From contig CAKMNX010000014.1 of NCBI GenBank assembly GCA_927910745.1, positions 21,058-85,057 on the forward strand: DNA of 64,000 nt, given 5' to 3'. The stretch's first letter is position 1. Each line of letters starts with the position of its first letter. The notes below the pieces were generated by a model. It worked only from the letters and a program-made list of their open reading frames with translations, was not told where the DNA came from and made no database searches. Of this stretch, positions 45,372-55,988 are shown one piece after another. A program made the position numbers and the translations under genes. The stretch is from an uncultured Candidatus Saccharibacteria bacterium. GTDB taxonomy: Bacteria > Patescibacteriota > Saccharimonadia > Saccharimonadales > Saccharimonadaceae.

Positions 45372-46181
45372 ATGTCACAAAAAAATAGAACAAAACACGG
45401 CAAAGCCTATAACGAAAGTCCTGAGAAGCGCTGGTTTGATCGAGTCGTAGCGGCGCCTCTGCTAATTGGTATGGGCTCGGCGGCTCTCGTTGCGGCTGCG
45501 GCAATGCATAAGGAGCTTGGCGATGGCCCAACGCTCTTCATTCAGGAGCGGTATGGGAGTGACCTTGATGACCTCGTTAAGGTGCCAAAGCTGCGGACGC
45601 TGCGTGGTGCGGTGCGCAACACTGCCTCGGCTAATGGCTATAACCACAGTAGCGCGGGGCCAGTTGGTAAGCTTGTGCGCAAAGCACATGTAGACGAAGC
45701 GCCGCAGCTATTGCAAGTATTGCGTGGCAAGATGGCAATCGTCGGGCCAAGGCCGCTAGCTACAGGCGAAGTGTATAATGATATTCTTGCTAACCCCGAT
45801 ATCCCTGAAGGCCTCAAGCAGCAGTGGATCGACGCACGCAAGACGGCTCGCCCCGGTATTATGGCGCCCTATAGCAAAGATCAGCATGGGCTTGGCTACG
45901 AGCTGGATATAACTCATACCATCCGTACAATGGAACAGGATATTATGTATGCTAAAGAAAAAGCCTCACTCAAGTTTGATAGTATGGTTGTTGCTGCAAC
46001 GCTCGGTACGGTGGCAACAGACCTTGTGCAAAAGCTTATGCCGCGGTCTGCCCGTGAATGGCTGCAGGTGAAGACAGGCTTAGCGCCGCATCTAGCAGGC
46101 CAAGAGCATGAGGAAAGCGATGTCGTGGTGGCGCTGCAGCAAGCACAAGCACATACTCAGCCTACACGGCGTGCTGCGTAA
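45372..46181 (+). CDS. Undecaprenyl-phosphate sugar phosphotransferase-like protein
   Basis: 269 residues of the bacterial sugar transferase (WbaP/PglC-type, PF02397) family. A short N-terminal hydrophobic hairpin (AAPLLIGMGSAALVAAAA) is followed by FIQERYGSDL, LVKVPKLRTL, KLVRKAHVDEAPQLLQVLRG, KMAIVGPRPL and RPGIMAPY. The family's KFRTM motif is KLRTL here, and the core ELPQ is DEAPQ. It starts lipid-linked glycan assembly, possibly supplying the GT39-like enzyme. The start is defined by the promoter. Confidence 0.85.
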   Translation: MSQKNRTKHGKAYNESPEKRWFDRVVAAPLLIGMGSAALVAAAAMHKELGDGPTLFIQERYGSDLDDLVKVPKLRTLRGAVRNTASANGYNHSSAGPVGKLVRKAHVDEAPQLLQVLRGKMAIVGPRPLATGEVYNDILANPDIPEGLKQQWIDARKTARPGIMAPYSKDQHGLGYELDITHTIRTMEQDIMYAKEKASLKFDSMVVAATLGTVATDLVQKLMPRSAREWLQVKTGLAPHLAGQEHEESDVVVALQQAQAHTQPTRRAA

Positions 46182-46190
46182 CGTGAGCCC

Positions 46191-46227
46191 AAAAGCCTTC
46201 ACTTTCTCTGCCAGAATAGGCTTTTTT
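46191..46227 (+). terminator. Terminator after the sugar transferase gene
   Basis: AAAAGCCT / AGGCTTTTTT with a 19-nt loop, starting 9 nt after the stop. Confidence 0.65.
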
Positions 46228-46446
46228 GCTCACTATTCTACCTGGAGAAGCAGTGATGTATTGCTGGCATTATAGTAGGTATTTTTGGAGATGTTTCTGC
46301 TTATGTCACCCATAAAGTCCTCCATTTTCTCAAGTAGTGGTCTCCCGAAATAACGGTGGAGCAGTGACCGTAGCAGATGCGTATGCTCTATGTATTAGAG
46401 TGATGGAAGGGGAGAGAATGCGCATCATACCATTGAGCCCTTGTGG
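46228..46446. other. Non-coding stretch
   Basis: About 220 bp before the tgt promoter (320 bp to the tgt start). No ORF, tRNA or strong hairpin recognised. Confidence 0.35.
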
Positions 46447-47756
<1,310 letters not shown>

Positions 47757-47873
47757 CGATTGATGAGAGCTCCGTAGGTTATAGCATGCATTCACATAAC
47801 GACTAGGGAAAAGAGTTTTGCATAGTTTAATCTTCTCTCCGTTATTAGCCCTTTCTCTCGCCACTGTTTCTTT

Positions 47874-47900
47874 AAAATACTAAAAGGGTCTTAGTATTTT
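47874..47900. terminator. Bidirectional terminator between tgt and the transporter gene
   Basis: Perfect 10-bp inverted repeat AAAATACTAA/TTAGTATTTT with a 7-nt loop; A/T runs on both sides allow use on either strand between the convergent genes. Confidence 0.65.
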
Positions 47901-48036
47901 TCCTAAAACACTAGGCTCTTCAATGATCATGCTGCAATAATCACTACGGGCAATTTTCTGTTCTACCAGGATGAAAGTACTGCGTTCTTCATATTCTGAG
48001 AGAGATGCAAATCTATTGCAGTGAGCAACTCGCTCG

Positions 48037-48720
48037 CTAGACACGCAAACGAAATGGTGTGAAGTTGGTGGTGGTGTCGTAGGTGTCGACGGATTCGCGT
48101 CGCTTAAGCACGGCAATGACGCGGTAGGTAAGTGGCAAGCAAATGACCTCAACGGCAAGTTTGAAGCCAAGCCCGACGGCGATATAGTTGAGCAATGCCC
48201 CCCCCGTGAGCTGCCCGCCAAAAGCAACGACGCAGAATATAACAGTATCAAACAAGCTCCCCACCACTGTCGATCCAAGCAGGCGCAGCCATAGCTGCCG
48301 ACCCTTCGTGGCGACCTTGAGCTTAGCAACGATGTACGAGTTGAGGAAGCTCCCCGTCAGGAAGGCAAGCAAGCTCGCCACGACAATCTGCGGGAAGAAG
48401 CCGAGTACTGCCTCGTAAGCGGCTTGATCGTGGTACTCTGCCGCCGCGGGTAGATAGCGCACTAGTGTGAAGCAGCCAATCGCTAGCAACATGACCCCAA
48501 AGGCCGTCCAAATAGCGCGGCGTGCCCGGCGATAGCCATAGACCTCTGTCATGACATCATCAAAGATATACACGAGCGGGAAGAGTACTGCTCCGCCATC
48601 GAGGATAAGTGGGCCGAGTGCCACTAATTTGGTAGCGGCAATATTGGAGATGAGTAACGCCGCAACATATACTGCGAGAATAACGCTAAAGTATCGATAA
48701 TTTTCGTTCGTGTGTTTCAT
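48037..48720 (-). CDS. Queuosine precursor transporter (YhhQ/VUT family)
   Basis: 227 residues, six TM helices. Family signatures are NIAATKLVALGPLILDGGAV, FPLVYIFDDVMTEVYGYRRA and AFLTGSFLNSYIVAKLK, then LGSTVVGSLFDTVIF. It imports preQ0/preQ1 or a similar base. Convergent with tgt, forming a salvage pair. The ATG at 48720 is 9 nt after TATGAT (48735-48730). Confidence 0.92.
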   Translation of the reverse strand: MKHTNENYRYFSVILAVYVAALLISNIAATKLVALGPLILDGGAVLFPLVYIFDDVMTEVYGYRRARRAIWTAFGVMLLAIGCFTLVRYLPAAAEYHDQAAYEAVLGFFPQIVVASLLAFLTGSFLNSYIVAKLKVATKGRQLWLRLLGSTVVGSLFDTVIFCVVAFGGQLTGGALLNYIAVGLGFKLAVEVICLPLTYRVIAVLKRRESVDTYDTTTNFTPFRLRV

Positions 48721-48771
48721 GCTTCGTTTATCATACCACACCTGCCAAGAAACCTGCTATAATAAACCCAT

Positions 48772-48848
48772 GCCCCGATAGCTCAGCTGGATAGAGCAGA
48801 GGACTTCTAAGCCTAAGGCCGTAGGTTCGAATCCTACTCGGGGCGCCA
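48772..48848 (+). tRNA. tRNA-Arg (TCT)
   Basis: Acceptor GCCCCGA/TCGGGGC, discriminator G, anticodon loop CTTCTAA, T-loop TTCGAAT, encoded CCA. TATAAT lies 10 nt upstream. Confidence 0.93.
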
Positions 48849-48862
48849 TTTTTTATCGTTAT

Positions 48863-48889
48863 ACCCCATCTCGATGGGGTTGTTTTTAT
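48863..48889 (+). terminator. Terminator after tRNA-Arg(TCT)
   Basis: CCCCAT/ATGGGG stem, CTCG loop, then TTGTTTTTATT. Confidence 0.88.
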
Positions 48890-48946
48890 TACATACAAAA
48901 TGCATTTACATGCTGCGCGAGGCTATGCTATAGTACGGCGAGATTT

Positions 48947-50140
48947 ATGCAAGATGTAACCAACCACGACCTTCTCAAGCGCAACATTATCAAATATTCG
49001 TGGTTTCGGATTTTTACTAAGCGTGTCTACTTGCCGCTTATCACGGTGCAGCTGGTGAATGTTGGTAAAGTGAGTTTGGATGAGCTAGCACTGATGGTTG
49101 TTATCTCGTCTATCGTCCAGGCGGCGCTGCAGATGCCGGCAGGTTATGTGGCCGATAAGTTTGGCAACCGGCGAGCGATTATCCTTGGTGCGAGCATTGC
49201 TGTGGCGTCGCCACTGTTGTATGCCGTATGGCCGAGCTTCTGGGGTGGACTAATTGCCTCGGTTTTGTTCTTTGGCGGCTATGCGTTTCAGTCTGGTGCG
49301 GTCGAGGCGTTTATGCACGATTCCTTGACGGCACTGGGGCGAGCGCGCGACTATACCAAGGTGATGGGCCGCGCCCAGACGTATGGATTGATTGGTAATA
49401 CTGTGCTCATTATCGTAGTGCCACTCACATACCGTATTCATCATACGCTCCCATTTTTGATTGGCTTTTTGTCGCTTGCTGCGACGGTGTGGTTGGCGCT
49501 GAGCTTTGCTTATCCACCGCGCCGAGGAGCTGCCCAGGCTCAGCGGCCACGGCAGGCTGCTCGCGCAATCGTTACTGCGAAAAATCTTGCTCTCTTTACC
49601 TTCGCCGGTTTCTTGGCTGGTGTGTCCAATAAGGGGCTAGAATATCGCGAGCTCCTCTTCCAGCACGTTGGTATTGCGGTAGAGTGGTTTGGGGTAATTG
49701 CGGCGGTCGGGAGCCTGGGTGGAGCGTTACTGGGCTGGTATGTACATTGGTTTGACCGCCTGCGTCCACTGGCATTTTATTGGGTCGATGCGTGGATCAT
49801 GGCGCTGTGTATTGTCTTGATGGGCGTAACGCCAAGCCCGATTATCGCGGTCATTGCTGTTGTGCTATTTACTGCATATACGCGAGTGCGACCGATTGTT
49901 TTGCAGTCAAAGATTCTCAGCGAGCTGCAGCATACATACAAAGCAACGCTCCTCTCCGCGCTCAATATGTTTACGTTGCTTGGTGACGTCGTGGCGATTA
50001 GCTTGCTCACTCGGATGGTTAATCAGCATGGCTATAGTGCGGGGCATGTGTGGTTTGGTGGGGCAGTTGGGGCGATTGCGCTTGGTCTGTGGCTGGTGAT
50101 GTGCGTTGAGGCGCTGTGGCGTCGCAAGAATGCGCACTAA
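48947..50140 (+). CDS. MFS transporter
   Basis: 397 residues with twelve TM helices in two sixes. The loop 2-3 motif is YVADKFGNRRAIILGASIA (G-x-x-x-D-R-x-G-R/K-R type). The central loop PPRRGAAQAQRPRQAARAIV divides the halves. Substrate not predictable. TATAGT lies 12 nt before the ATG, so the leader is very short; no ribosome-binding site. Confidence 0.88.
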   Translation: MQDVTNHDLLKRNIIKYSWFRIFTKRVYLPLITVQLVNVGKVSLDELALMVVISSIVQAALQMPAGYVADKFGNRRAIILGASIAVASPLLYAVWPSFWGGLIASVLFFGGYAFQSGAVEAFMHDSLTALGRARDYTKVMGRAQTYGLIGNTVLIIVVPLTYRIHHTLPFLIGFLSLAATVWLALSFAYPPRRGAAQAQRPRQAARAIVTAKNLALFTFAGFLAGVSNKGLEYRELLFQHVGIAVEWFGVIAAVGSLGGALLGWYVHWFDRLRPLAFYWVDAWIMALCIVLMGVTPSPIIAVIAVVLFTAYTRVRPIVLQSKILSELQHTYKATLLSALNMFTLLGDVVAISLLTRMVNQHGYSAGHVWFGGAVGAIALGLWLVMCVEALWRRKNAH

Positions 50141-50437
50141 ATTAGTTAACTTCAGTATTAGTATTTACCTACCTTATCCATTTGTCATTTTTTAATCATC
50201 TGCTCTACCCAATGAAATATAGTGATGACCCCTATTATAGATAGGAAGACTTACTATAGAAGCGGTGATAAGCCTGAGGAGAAGCAAGCAACCTGGCGGT
50301 ATTTAGAGAGGAGAGAGGCATAAGGTAGTAAAGTTTTGAGATTGAGAATGAATGGCCGTAGGTAATAGACAAACTGCGCTATCTCTGCTACAATACAGCA
50401 TGTCAGCAGCACAGTAAGGTTTGCTGTGTGATTGTCT

Positions 50438-50516
50438 GGTGGATATAGCTCAGTTTGGTTAGAGCGCTGGTTTGTGGCACCGGAGGCCGTGAGTTCAAGT
50501 CTCATTATCCACCCCA
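50438..50516 (+). tRNA. tRNA-His (GTG)
   Basis: Acceptor GTGGATA/TATCCAC with the extra 5' G(-1) opposite C73 that marks tRNA-His. Anticodon loop TTGTGGC, T-loop TTCAAGT, encoded CCA. Confidence 0.95.
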
Positions 50517-50553
50517 AAATAAATTCCCGGATGATTCCGGGGTTTTATTTTGG
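50517..50553 (+). terminator. Terminator after tRNA-His
   Basis: CCCGG/CCGGG core stem flanked by A-run and TTTTATTTT. The ~260 bases that follow hold no gene I can support. Confidence 0.85.
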
Positions 50554-50811
50554 TTTGATGCTGCTTTACTACTATAAACAGTAGTAATTTTATTTGGTTA
50601 TTGCCAGAAGTTCAAGGCGCGTGCCTGACGTGTCTGTTTTGTGTACTCTTGCTTTTTGTACTCTTTTTCTCATGCTATGCGAGACAAGAATCGATCTTCG
50701 CAGCTCAACAGGCAGAACACTGGCGGACGGGAGCTGATACTGAGAAAGTAGACCTTCTAAGACTTAGGCTCTATTTATGCAAAGTCTGCGTAAGATGCGG
50801 TGTATACAGCA

Positions 50812-50838
50812 AGAGACCTCTCATTATAAGAGGTCTCT
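50812..50838 (-). terminator. Terminator downstream of the HTH-MurA gene
   Basis: Perfect 10-bp stem AGAGACCTCT/AGAGGTCTCT with a 7-nt loop, 33 nt past the stop at 50871. The T-tract is weak, so the assignment is moderate. Confidence 0.6.
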
Positions 50839-50870
50839 CTATTGGCGTGGTAAGACAAGCTAAGAAGCGG

Positions 50871-52397
50871 CTAGTATTCCCATGTTGTCTCGATATCTGC
50901 CCCGAGAGTGTTGAGTCGGTTAGCAAAGTCTTCGTAGCCTCGGTTGATATTGTACACGTCACGCAGGATGGAGCGCCCAGGAGCTGCGAGCATAGCTAGC
51001 ATCACGACGACGCTGGGGCGCAAGGCTGGCGGTGCGACGACATCGGCAGGCTTCCAGCGGGTGGGGCCACTGATGTAAACGCGGTGTGGATCGACCATCT
51101 CTACTTGTGCGCCAAGGCGAGTGAGGTCGGTGAAGTAAATGGCGCGGTTGTCGTAGCTCCAGTCGTGCACCAGAGTGCGGCCCGTTGCTACCGTGGCGAT
51201 GAGACCAAGGAAGGGGAGATTATCCATATTGATGCCAGGGAAGGGCATGCTGTGGAGCTTGTCTTGTGGGGCGGTGAGGGTCGACTTGTGCAGGCTGATA
51301 TCGACCAAGCGAGTCTGGCCATTGCGCGCTGGGTATTCGTTGGAGAGCTCGTACTGCAGGCCCATGCCGCGTAGTACGGCCAGCTCGAGCTCGAGGAATT
51401 CGATTGGTGCCCGGCGGATGGTGATAGCAGAGTCCGTCACTACACCTGCTGCGATGAAGCTCATTGCCTCGATAGGGTCTTCGCTCGGACAATATTCGAC
51501 TGTTTGGTTGATCTCGCTGACACCATGGATAGTGAGGGTCGTTGTGCCGATGCCATTGATCTGTACCCCAAGCTTTTGCAAGAAGAAACAGAGGTCTTGC
51601 ACCATGTAGTTGGGGCTGGCGTTGCGAATCGTCACGACGCCGGGGTGGAGCGCTGCCGCCATAATGACATTCTCAGTGACGGTGTCGCCGCGCTCGGTAA
51701 GGACGATGGCGTGCTCAACCATATGCGGGTTGGCTGTTGCTTGGTAGTAATCGGTCGTTGCCTCGACAGTCAGGCCAAAGGGTGCGAGGCCCGCCATGTG
51801 TGGTCCAACCGTCCGTGTGCCAAGGTTACACCCACCCGCGAAGGGGATTTGGAATGACTCATATTGATGGAGCAATGGCCCCAGGAACATAATAATGCTG
51901 CGGGTGCGCTTGGCTGCGGCAATATCCATCTCGTCTAGATGGAGGGTGCGTGGTGGGGTGATCTCGAGGTCATTGTGTTCAAGCCAGCGGCAGCGCACGC
52001 CAATGCTTTCGAGCACCTCGATGATCCGGTTAACTTCCTCGATCCGTGCTACTCGGCGCAGCGTCGTCTTGCCTTTGTTAAGGAGGCTGGCGCAGAGCAG
52101 AGCTACAGCGGCATTTTTACTGGTCTTCACCTCAATCTCGCCATGGAGCGAGCCACCACCATTGATGACGAAGTTCGTTTTACCAGCTTTGTTGATGCGG
52201 ACAATCTCACTGCTTAGCACCTCGCCAATGCGAGCGATCATTTCTAGGCTGATGTTTTGGCCGCCCTTTTCGATGCGGTTGATGGCCGACTGGCTCGTGC
52301 CAAGTGCTGCGGCGAGCTCGGCTTGTGTCATACCGCGCGCTTGGCGGGTTTCTTGGATGAGTGTTCCGATATTACGGAGATATTTTGCTGTTCCCAT
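50871..52397 (-). CDS. murA: HTH-domain fused UDP-N-acetylglucosamine 1-carboxyvinyltransferase (MurA-like)
   Basis: 508 residues. The first ~70 form an XRE/Cro-type helix-turn-helix (RQARGMTQAELAAALGTSQS then AINRIEKGGQ). The remaining ~430 are a MurA/EPSP-synthase domain: GGGSLHGEIEVKTSKNAAVA (catalytic KN), the loop Cys in PFAGGCNLGTRTVGPHMAGL (fosfomycin-reactive position retained) and MPFPGINMDNLPFLGLIA. It makes enolpyruvyl-UDP-GlcNAc for peptidoglycan. The start at 52397 is set by TTGACA-17-TATCGT and a 6-nt gap. The HTH may add self-regulation or DNA binding; this is inference. Confidence 0.9.
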   Translation of the reverse strand: MGTAKYLRNIGTLIQETRQARGMTQAELAAALGTSQSAINRIEKGGQNISLEMIARIGEVLSSEIVRINKAGKTNFVINGGGSLHGEIEVKTSKNAAVALLCASLLNKGKTTLRRVARIEEVNRIIEVLESIGVRCRWLEHNDLEITPPRTLHLDEMDIAAAKRTRSIIMFLGPLLHQYESFQIPFAGGCNLGTRTVGPHMAGLAPFGLTVEATTDYYQATANPHMVEHAIVLTERGDTVTENVIMAAALHPGVVTIRNASPNYMVQDLCFFLQKLGVQINGIGTTTLTIHGVSEINQTVEYCPSEDPIEAMSFIAAGVVTDSAITIRRAPIEFLELELAVLRGMGLQYELSNEYPARNGQTRLVDISLHKSTLTAPQDKLHSMPFPGINMDNLPFLGLIATVATGRTLVHDWSYDNRAIYFTDLTRLGAQVEMVDPHRVYISGPTRWKPADVVAPPALRPSVVVMLAMLAAPGRSILRDVYNINRGYEDFANRLNTLGADIETTWEY

Positions 52398-52403
52398 GCT
52401 TGT

Positions 52404-52432
52404 ACGATATATCATCGGTGATATATTGTCAA
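52404..52432 (-). promoter_or_regulatory. Promoter of the HTH-murA gene
   Basis: On the minus strand TTGACA (52432-52427), 17-nt spacer, TATCGT (52409-52404), then 6 nt to the ATG at 52397. The spacer includes the imperfect palindrome ATATATCACCGATGATATAT, a possible site for the encoded HTH. Confidence 0.7.
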
Positions 52433-52773
52433 ACACAAGCATCTCGTGCTGCAAAAAGAAATACAGAGGTTAGGCTGCGAAGTTTTTCTAATAACTCCAT
52501 CAGCTCCTTTCTGCTATTTCAACTAGCCGTGCGCAAGGCCTATATTTACTACACGAGCAAGTGCCTCGTCTCCACATCAGAGAGTAATATCAAAAGAGAT
52601 GCGATAGCACGTCAATACTACTGGAGAAAAAAAGAGCTATCGCAAGCTAAAGACGCACGTAGTCAAGTACTGCAACTCCCCACATTGAGTAGCTGTGCTA
52701 TACTACACATATGATCTGATGAAAAGTGCATAGCGAATCCTAAGATATAACCAACGAACAAGGAGTATTACCC
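52433..52773. other. Non-coding stretch before glyA
   Basis: About 340 bp. TATACT at 52699-52704 is a plausible glyA -10, giving a ~60-nt leader with AAGGAG before the ATG. Nothing else recognised. Confidence 0.4.
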
Positions 52774-54048
52774 ATGCACGAAACAATTATTGCTACCCTT
52801 ATCGCCCGTGAGCAGCAGCGCCAACGCGAAGGCTTGGAGCTCATCCCTAGCGAGAATTATGTCTCTGGTGATGTACTACGGGCGCTTGGGAGTGTCTTTA
52901 CGAATAAATATAGCGAGGGTTACCCAGGCCGGCGTTACTATGGCGGGCAGCAGTATACCGACCAAGTAGAGCAGCTGGCAATCGACCGTGCCAAGCAACT
53001 TTTCCGGGCCGACCATGCTAATGTCCAGCCGCACAGTGGTGCTCAGGCGAATGAAGCAGTGTATTTTGCATGGTGTGAGCCAGGCGATACCATCCTCGCG
53101 ATGGATCTAGGTCATGGTGGCCACCTGACGCATGGTGCACCTGTGACACATAGTGCTCGTGAGTATAATTTTGTTCGCTACAAAATGAAGGACGTGAGAA
53201 CGGGCGAGATTGACTACGATGAGCTACATCGGATGGCGCAAGAACATCGACCAAAGATCATCCTGGCGGGCTTTAGTGCCTATCCGCGCCAGCTAGATTT
53301 TGCACGCTTTGCAGCGATCGGCCACGAGGTTGGTGCGTTGCTCATGGCCGATATGGCGCATGTCGCGGGGCTGATTGCTGGTGGAGTGGCGGAGAACCCC
53401 CTCGATTATGGCTTTCATGTTATGACGACAACGACGCACAAGACGCTGCGCGGGCCGCGTGGTGGGCTCATCGTTAGCAAAGGGGTAGCGAGTAACCCAC
53501 TTAAGCGCCCAGCCAAGACTCTCGAGAATATTCCGACACTCATCGATCGAGCGGTCTTTCCTGGTATTCAGGGTGGGCCACATATGCATACGATTGCCGC
53601 CAAGGCAGTGGCTTTTGGTGAGGCGCTCCAACCAGCTTTTCGTGCCTACGCTCAGCAGGTGGTGGCTAATGCCGCTATCTTAGCGCAGGAGCTGCAACAG
53701 CGCGGCTTTGTGTTCGTGACGGGTGGCACAAGCAACCATCTCATCTTGGCCGATGTCCACACGAGCTTTGGGATTGATGGCAAGACGGCGGAGATTGCGA
53801 TGGATAAGATCGGCTTGACGCTTAACGCCAATGCTATCCCTGATGATCCACTGCCGCCATTTCGCCCTAGTGGTATTCGCCTAGGCACGCCAGCGGCAAC
53901 AACGCGCGGCTTAGAGCCGCAGCATATGCCGCAGATTGCTGAGTGGATGCAGCAAGCCATCGACTACCGTGATGATGAGGTGAGGCTAGCAGAGCTCCGT
54001 ACTGAGGTGGCACACTTCTTGGCGGATTTTCCGGTGCCGACGGAATAG
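52774..54048 (+). CDS. glyA: Serine hydroxymethyltransferase
   Basis: 424 residues, cytoplasmic PLP enzyme converting serine and THF to glycine and methylene-THF. LIPSENYVSGDVLRALGSVF, then NKYSEGYPGRRYYGG, VQPHSGAQANEAVYFAWCEP, the PLP-lysine motif VMTTTTHKTLRGPRGGLI and GIRLGTPAATTRGL. AAGGAG precedes the ATG. Works with FolD (58057-58887), four genes away. Monocistronic with a good terminator. Confidence 0.98.
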   Translation: MHETIIATLIAREQQRQREGLELIPSENYVSGDVLRALGSVFTNKYSEGYPGRRYYGGQQYTDQVEQLAIDRAKQLFRADHANVQPHSGAQANEAVYFAWCEPGDTILAMDLGHGGHLTHGAPVTHSAREYNFVRYKMKDVRTGEIDYDELHRMAQEHRPKIILAGFSAYPRQLDFARFAAIGHEVGALLMADMAHVAGLIAGGVAENPLDYGFHVMTTTTHKTLRGPRGGLIVSKGVASNPLKRPAKTLENIPTLIDRAVFPGIQGGPHMHTIAAKAVAFGEALQPAFRAYAQQVVANAAILAQELQQRGFVFVTGGTSNHLILADVHTSFGIDGKTAEIAMDKIGLTLNANAIPDDPLPPFRPSGIRLGTPAATTRGLEPQHMPQIAEWMQQAIDYRDDEVRLAELRTEVAHFLADFPVPTE

Positions 54049-54125
54049 ACAGAAGGTTAGAGAGTTTGTCGCTGTCATTGATAATCGCGTCTCGCTGGGC
54101 GCAGTAGTATACATCCGCATATTTA

Positions 54126-54154
54126 AAACACCCGCTCTCTGGCGGGTGTTTTTG
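54126..54154 (+). terminator. Terminator after glyA
   Basis: AACACCCGC/GCGGGTGTT stem, 6-nt loop, then a T-run. Confidence 0.88.
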
Positions 54155-54172
54155 TTGATTGAGAGGATAAGC

Positions 54173-54586
54173 TTAGCAGCTGCCTCGGACGATATCCTCA
54201 GTCTTGTCGCCCTTCTTGTAGGTGATTTTTGCACCCTTACCACTACCACACTGGGTGTACAAGACAGGAGTGTCGTTGTTTGGTGTACCAGATGTGATGA
54301 TCTTCTTCTTAAGGTCAGGATCGATCTTTGCTTCAGTTACTTTATCATCAACAAGATTGCTACTGACTTGCGCGGCTGTTGGGTATTCACCCTTCTGGCT
54401 GTTCCATGCCTCTACCTTGGTCGAGAGCTGCGATGCAGCGCCAGCGGCTGCAGAGTCACGAGCGCGTTGCTGGATGCCGTTGTAAGCGACGATGGTAATA
54501 GCCGCTAGGATGGCGATGATCACAATCACGATGAGAAGCTCGACAATTGTGAAACCGCGCAGGTTACGTTGAGTTTTTGTTGTCAT
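54173..54586 (-). CDS. Type IV major-pilin-like protein
   Basis: 137 residues. The prepilin signal QRNLRGFTIVELLIVIVIIA has the cleavage Gly and +5 Glu. The N-terminal helix continues VAYNGIQQRARDSAAAGAAS. A small head has a C-terminal Cys pair (YTQCGSGKG, VRGSC), as in major pilins. AAGGAGG lies upstream, so expression could be high. Best candidate in this window for the main pilus subunit; the minor-pilin operon is 200 nt upstream. Confidence 0.88.
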   Translation of the reverse strand: MTTKTQRNLRGFTIVELLIVIVIIAILAAITIVAYNGIQQRARDSAAAGAASQLSTKVEAWNSQKGEYPTAAQVSSNLVDDKVTEAKIDPDLKKKIITSGTPNNDTPVLYTQCGSGKGAKITYKKGDKTEDIVRGSC

Positions 54587-54787
54587 ACAGAGTTACCCCT
54601 CCTTGTTACTGATTATATTACGATCATACTACGAACATTTATTAAACACAAGCTTTTTGATCACAGATATATGAGAATAATTTTCAGAGATAGCGTGCGC
54701 GCTAGTATAGGCTAAATTGTGTATAATGGCGCGCCAGTATAGCTAGAATACCTGAGCTACACGCTACCTATTATTCTTTTGATTTGG

Positions 54788-55603
54788 CTAATTATTAATT
54801 CGCCGAGCCTGCATCGACCCCCGAGCATGAATGGTCTGGCCAGTACTGAGAGCAGCGATATCTACTGCAGCAGAGACGACAGTGGTGCTATCATTTGGCG
54901 TGGTGCTGGCTGCTTGATTAAAGCCCGTTGCATAGCCAAAGCGAATACTCGATACATTGCTTGCGACGCGCGTGTCGAGCGCTTTGCAGTAGCCGCCAAT
55001 GTAGTTGCAGGTGCTCTGCTGCCAGGGTTGGCCACACATCGTGTTGTTGCTGGGGTTGGTAGCATTGAATTCGTATTGGCTTGGCACGATAGTTCGCCGC
55101 CAAAGGGTAGTACCTTGCACAAAGTAGACAATCTTGATGGTAAGTGGGTTATTTGTGCGGTAGAGTTTGGCGGCTAGGTCAGCTTGAGTGCGACAGGGAC
55201 TGGCTTGGCTATTGAGGTAGATAAGCTCGCGCTGAGGGTCTGAGGGGTTGCGGTCGGTGGCGTATTGGGTAAGGATCAAGACATTATCACCTGCGAAGTG
55301 CTGTGCCCAGTTGGCTGCGACGGCTTTGCTCTCGACTTTTGTTGCCAGGCGGACGTCCTGCTCGATTTGGTCAAGTGCATCTTCCATAGTGTACGTCAGT
55401 GAGCCACGCTGGTTGGAAATAACAATCGAGCTCAGCAGCCCCACCAAGGCAGCGACCAATACGCCAACTACCACGACAATAATCGGGATCACTACTAGCA
55501 TCTCCACTACAGTGAAGCCACGCTCTTGTCGCCGCGCAGCGTAGATGCGGCGGATGAGCTGTTGCATTCGCTCTCGTATATTAGTGACTACTGAGAATCG
55601 CAT
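54788..55603 (-). CDS. Minor pilin/pseudopilin-like protein
   Basis: 271 residues. The prepilin motif RQERGFTVVEMLVVIPIIVV follows an unusually long ~28-residue basic leader (an internal Met exists at 55567). The head is large, with several Cys (ASPCRTQ, TMCGQPWQQSTCNYIGGYCK). The start overlaps the upstream pilin gene by 23 nt. Third gene of a three-gene operon. Confidence 0.82.
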   Translation of the reverse strand: MRFSVVTNIRERMQQLIRRIYAARRQERGFTVVEMLVVIPIIVVVVGVLVAALVGLLSSIVISNQRGSLTYTMEDALDQIEQDVRLATKVESKAVAANWAQHFAGDNVLILTQYATDRNPSDPQRELIYLNSQASPCRTQADLAAKLYRTNNPLTIKIVYFVQGTTLWRRTIVPSQYEFNATNPSNNTMCGQPWQQSTCNYIGGYCKALDTRVASNVSSIRFGYATGFNQAASTTPNDSTTVVSAAVDIAALSTGQTIHARGSMQARRINN

Positions 55604-55988
55604 GGCGAACCTCCGATTGGCTAGAGCCTTGCCCGTAGCGCACCGTCACCGATACACGGCTTATCTGTGGCGCGGTAGTGCTATAGGGGCAATCAACGAT
55701 GATGGTGGCACTAATGGGCTGAGGCAAGCCATCAGTATCCAGTGAGTGGTCAGTCGTGAGATTGCGATTGGCCGCGCGGTTTGTGCACGGCGTTGGTGTG
55801 CCATCGCCAACTTCGCGGCGGAGCAGCTCATACCCCACAATGCTCGCCTTGGCATCGCGATTGGCCTCTGTGGCGCCCTGGATCGTCACAATGTAGAGCT
55901 GGTAGAGCGTCCCAACAAAGAGCACGCCCAGTACCATTGTTACCAACATCTCTACCAGAGTAAAGCCAGCGTCTGGACTATGCTTCAT
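55581..55988 (-). CDS. Minor pilin/pseudopilin-like protein
   Basis: 135 residues. MKHSPDAGFTLVEMLVTMVL is a clear prepilin signal; the head contains PTPCTNRAA and VDCPYSTT. Its ATG overlaps the stop of the upstream pilin gene by 4 nt. Middle gene of the operon. Confidence 0.85.
   Translation of the reverse strand: MKHSPDAGFTLVEMLVTMVLGVLFVGTLYQLYIVTIQGATEANRDAKASIVGYELLRREVGDGTPTPCTNRAANRNLTTDHSLDTDGLPQPISATIIVDCPYSTTAPQISRVSVTVRYGQGSSQSEVRHAILSSH

Noticed and set aside
50601..50999. A Cys-rich plus-strand ORF after tRNA-His
   Set aside because: It overlaps the conserved end of the HTH-MurA gene, contains its terminator and has no ribosome-binding site or leaderless promoter.
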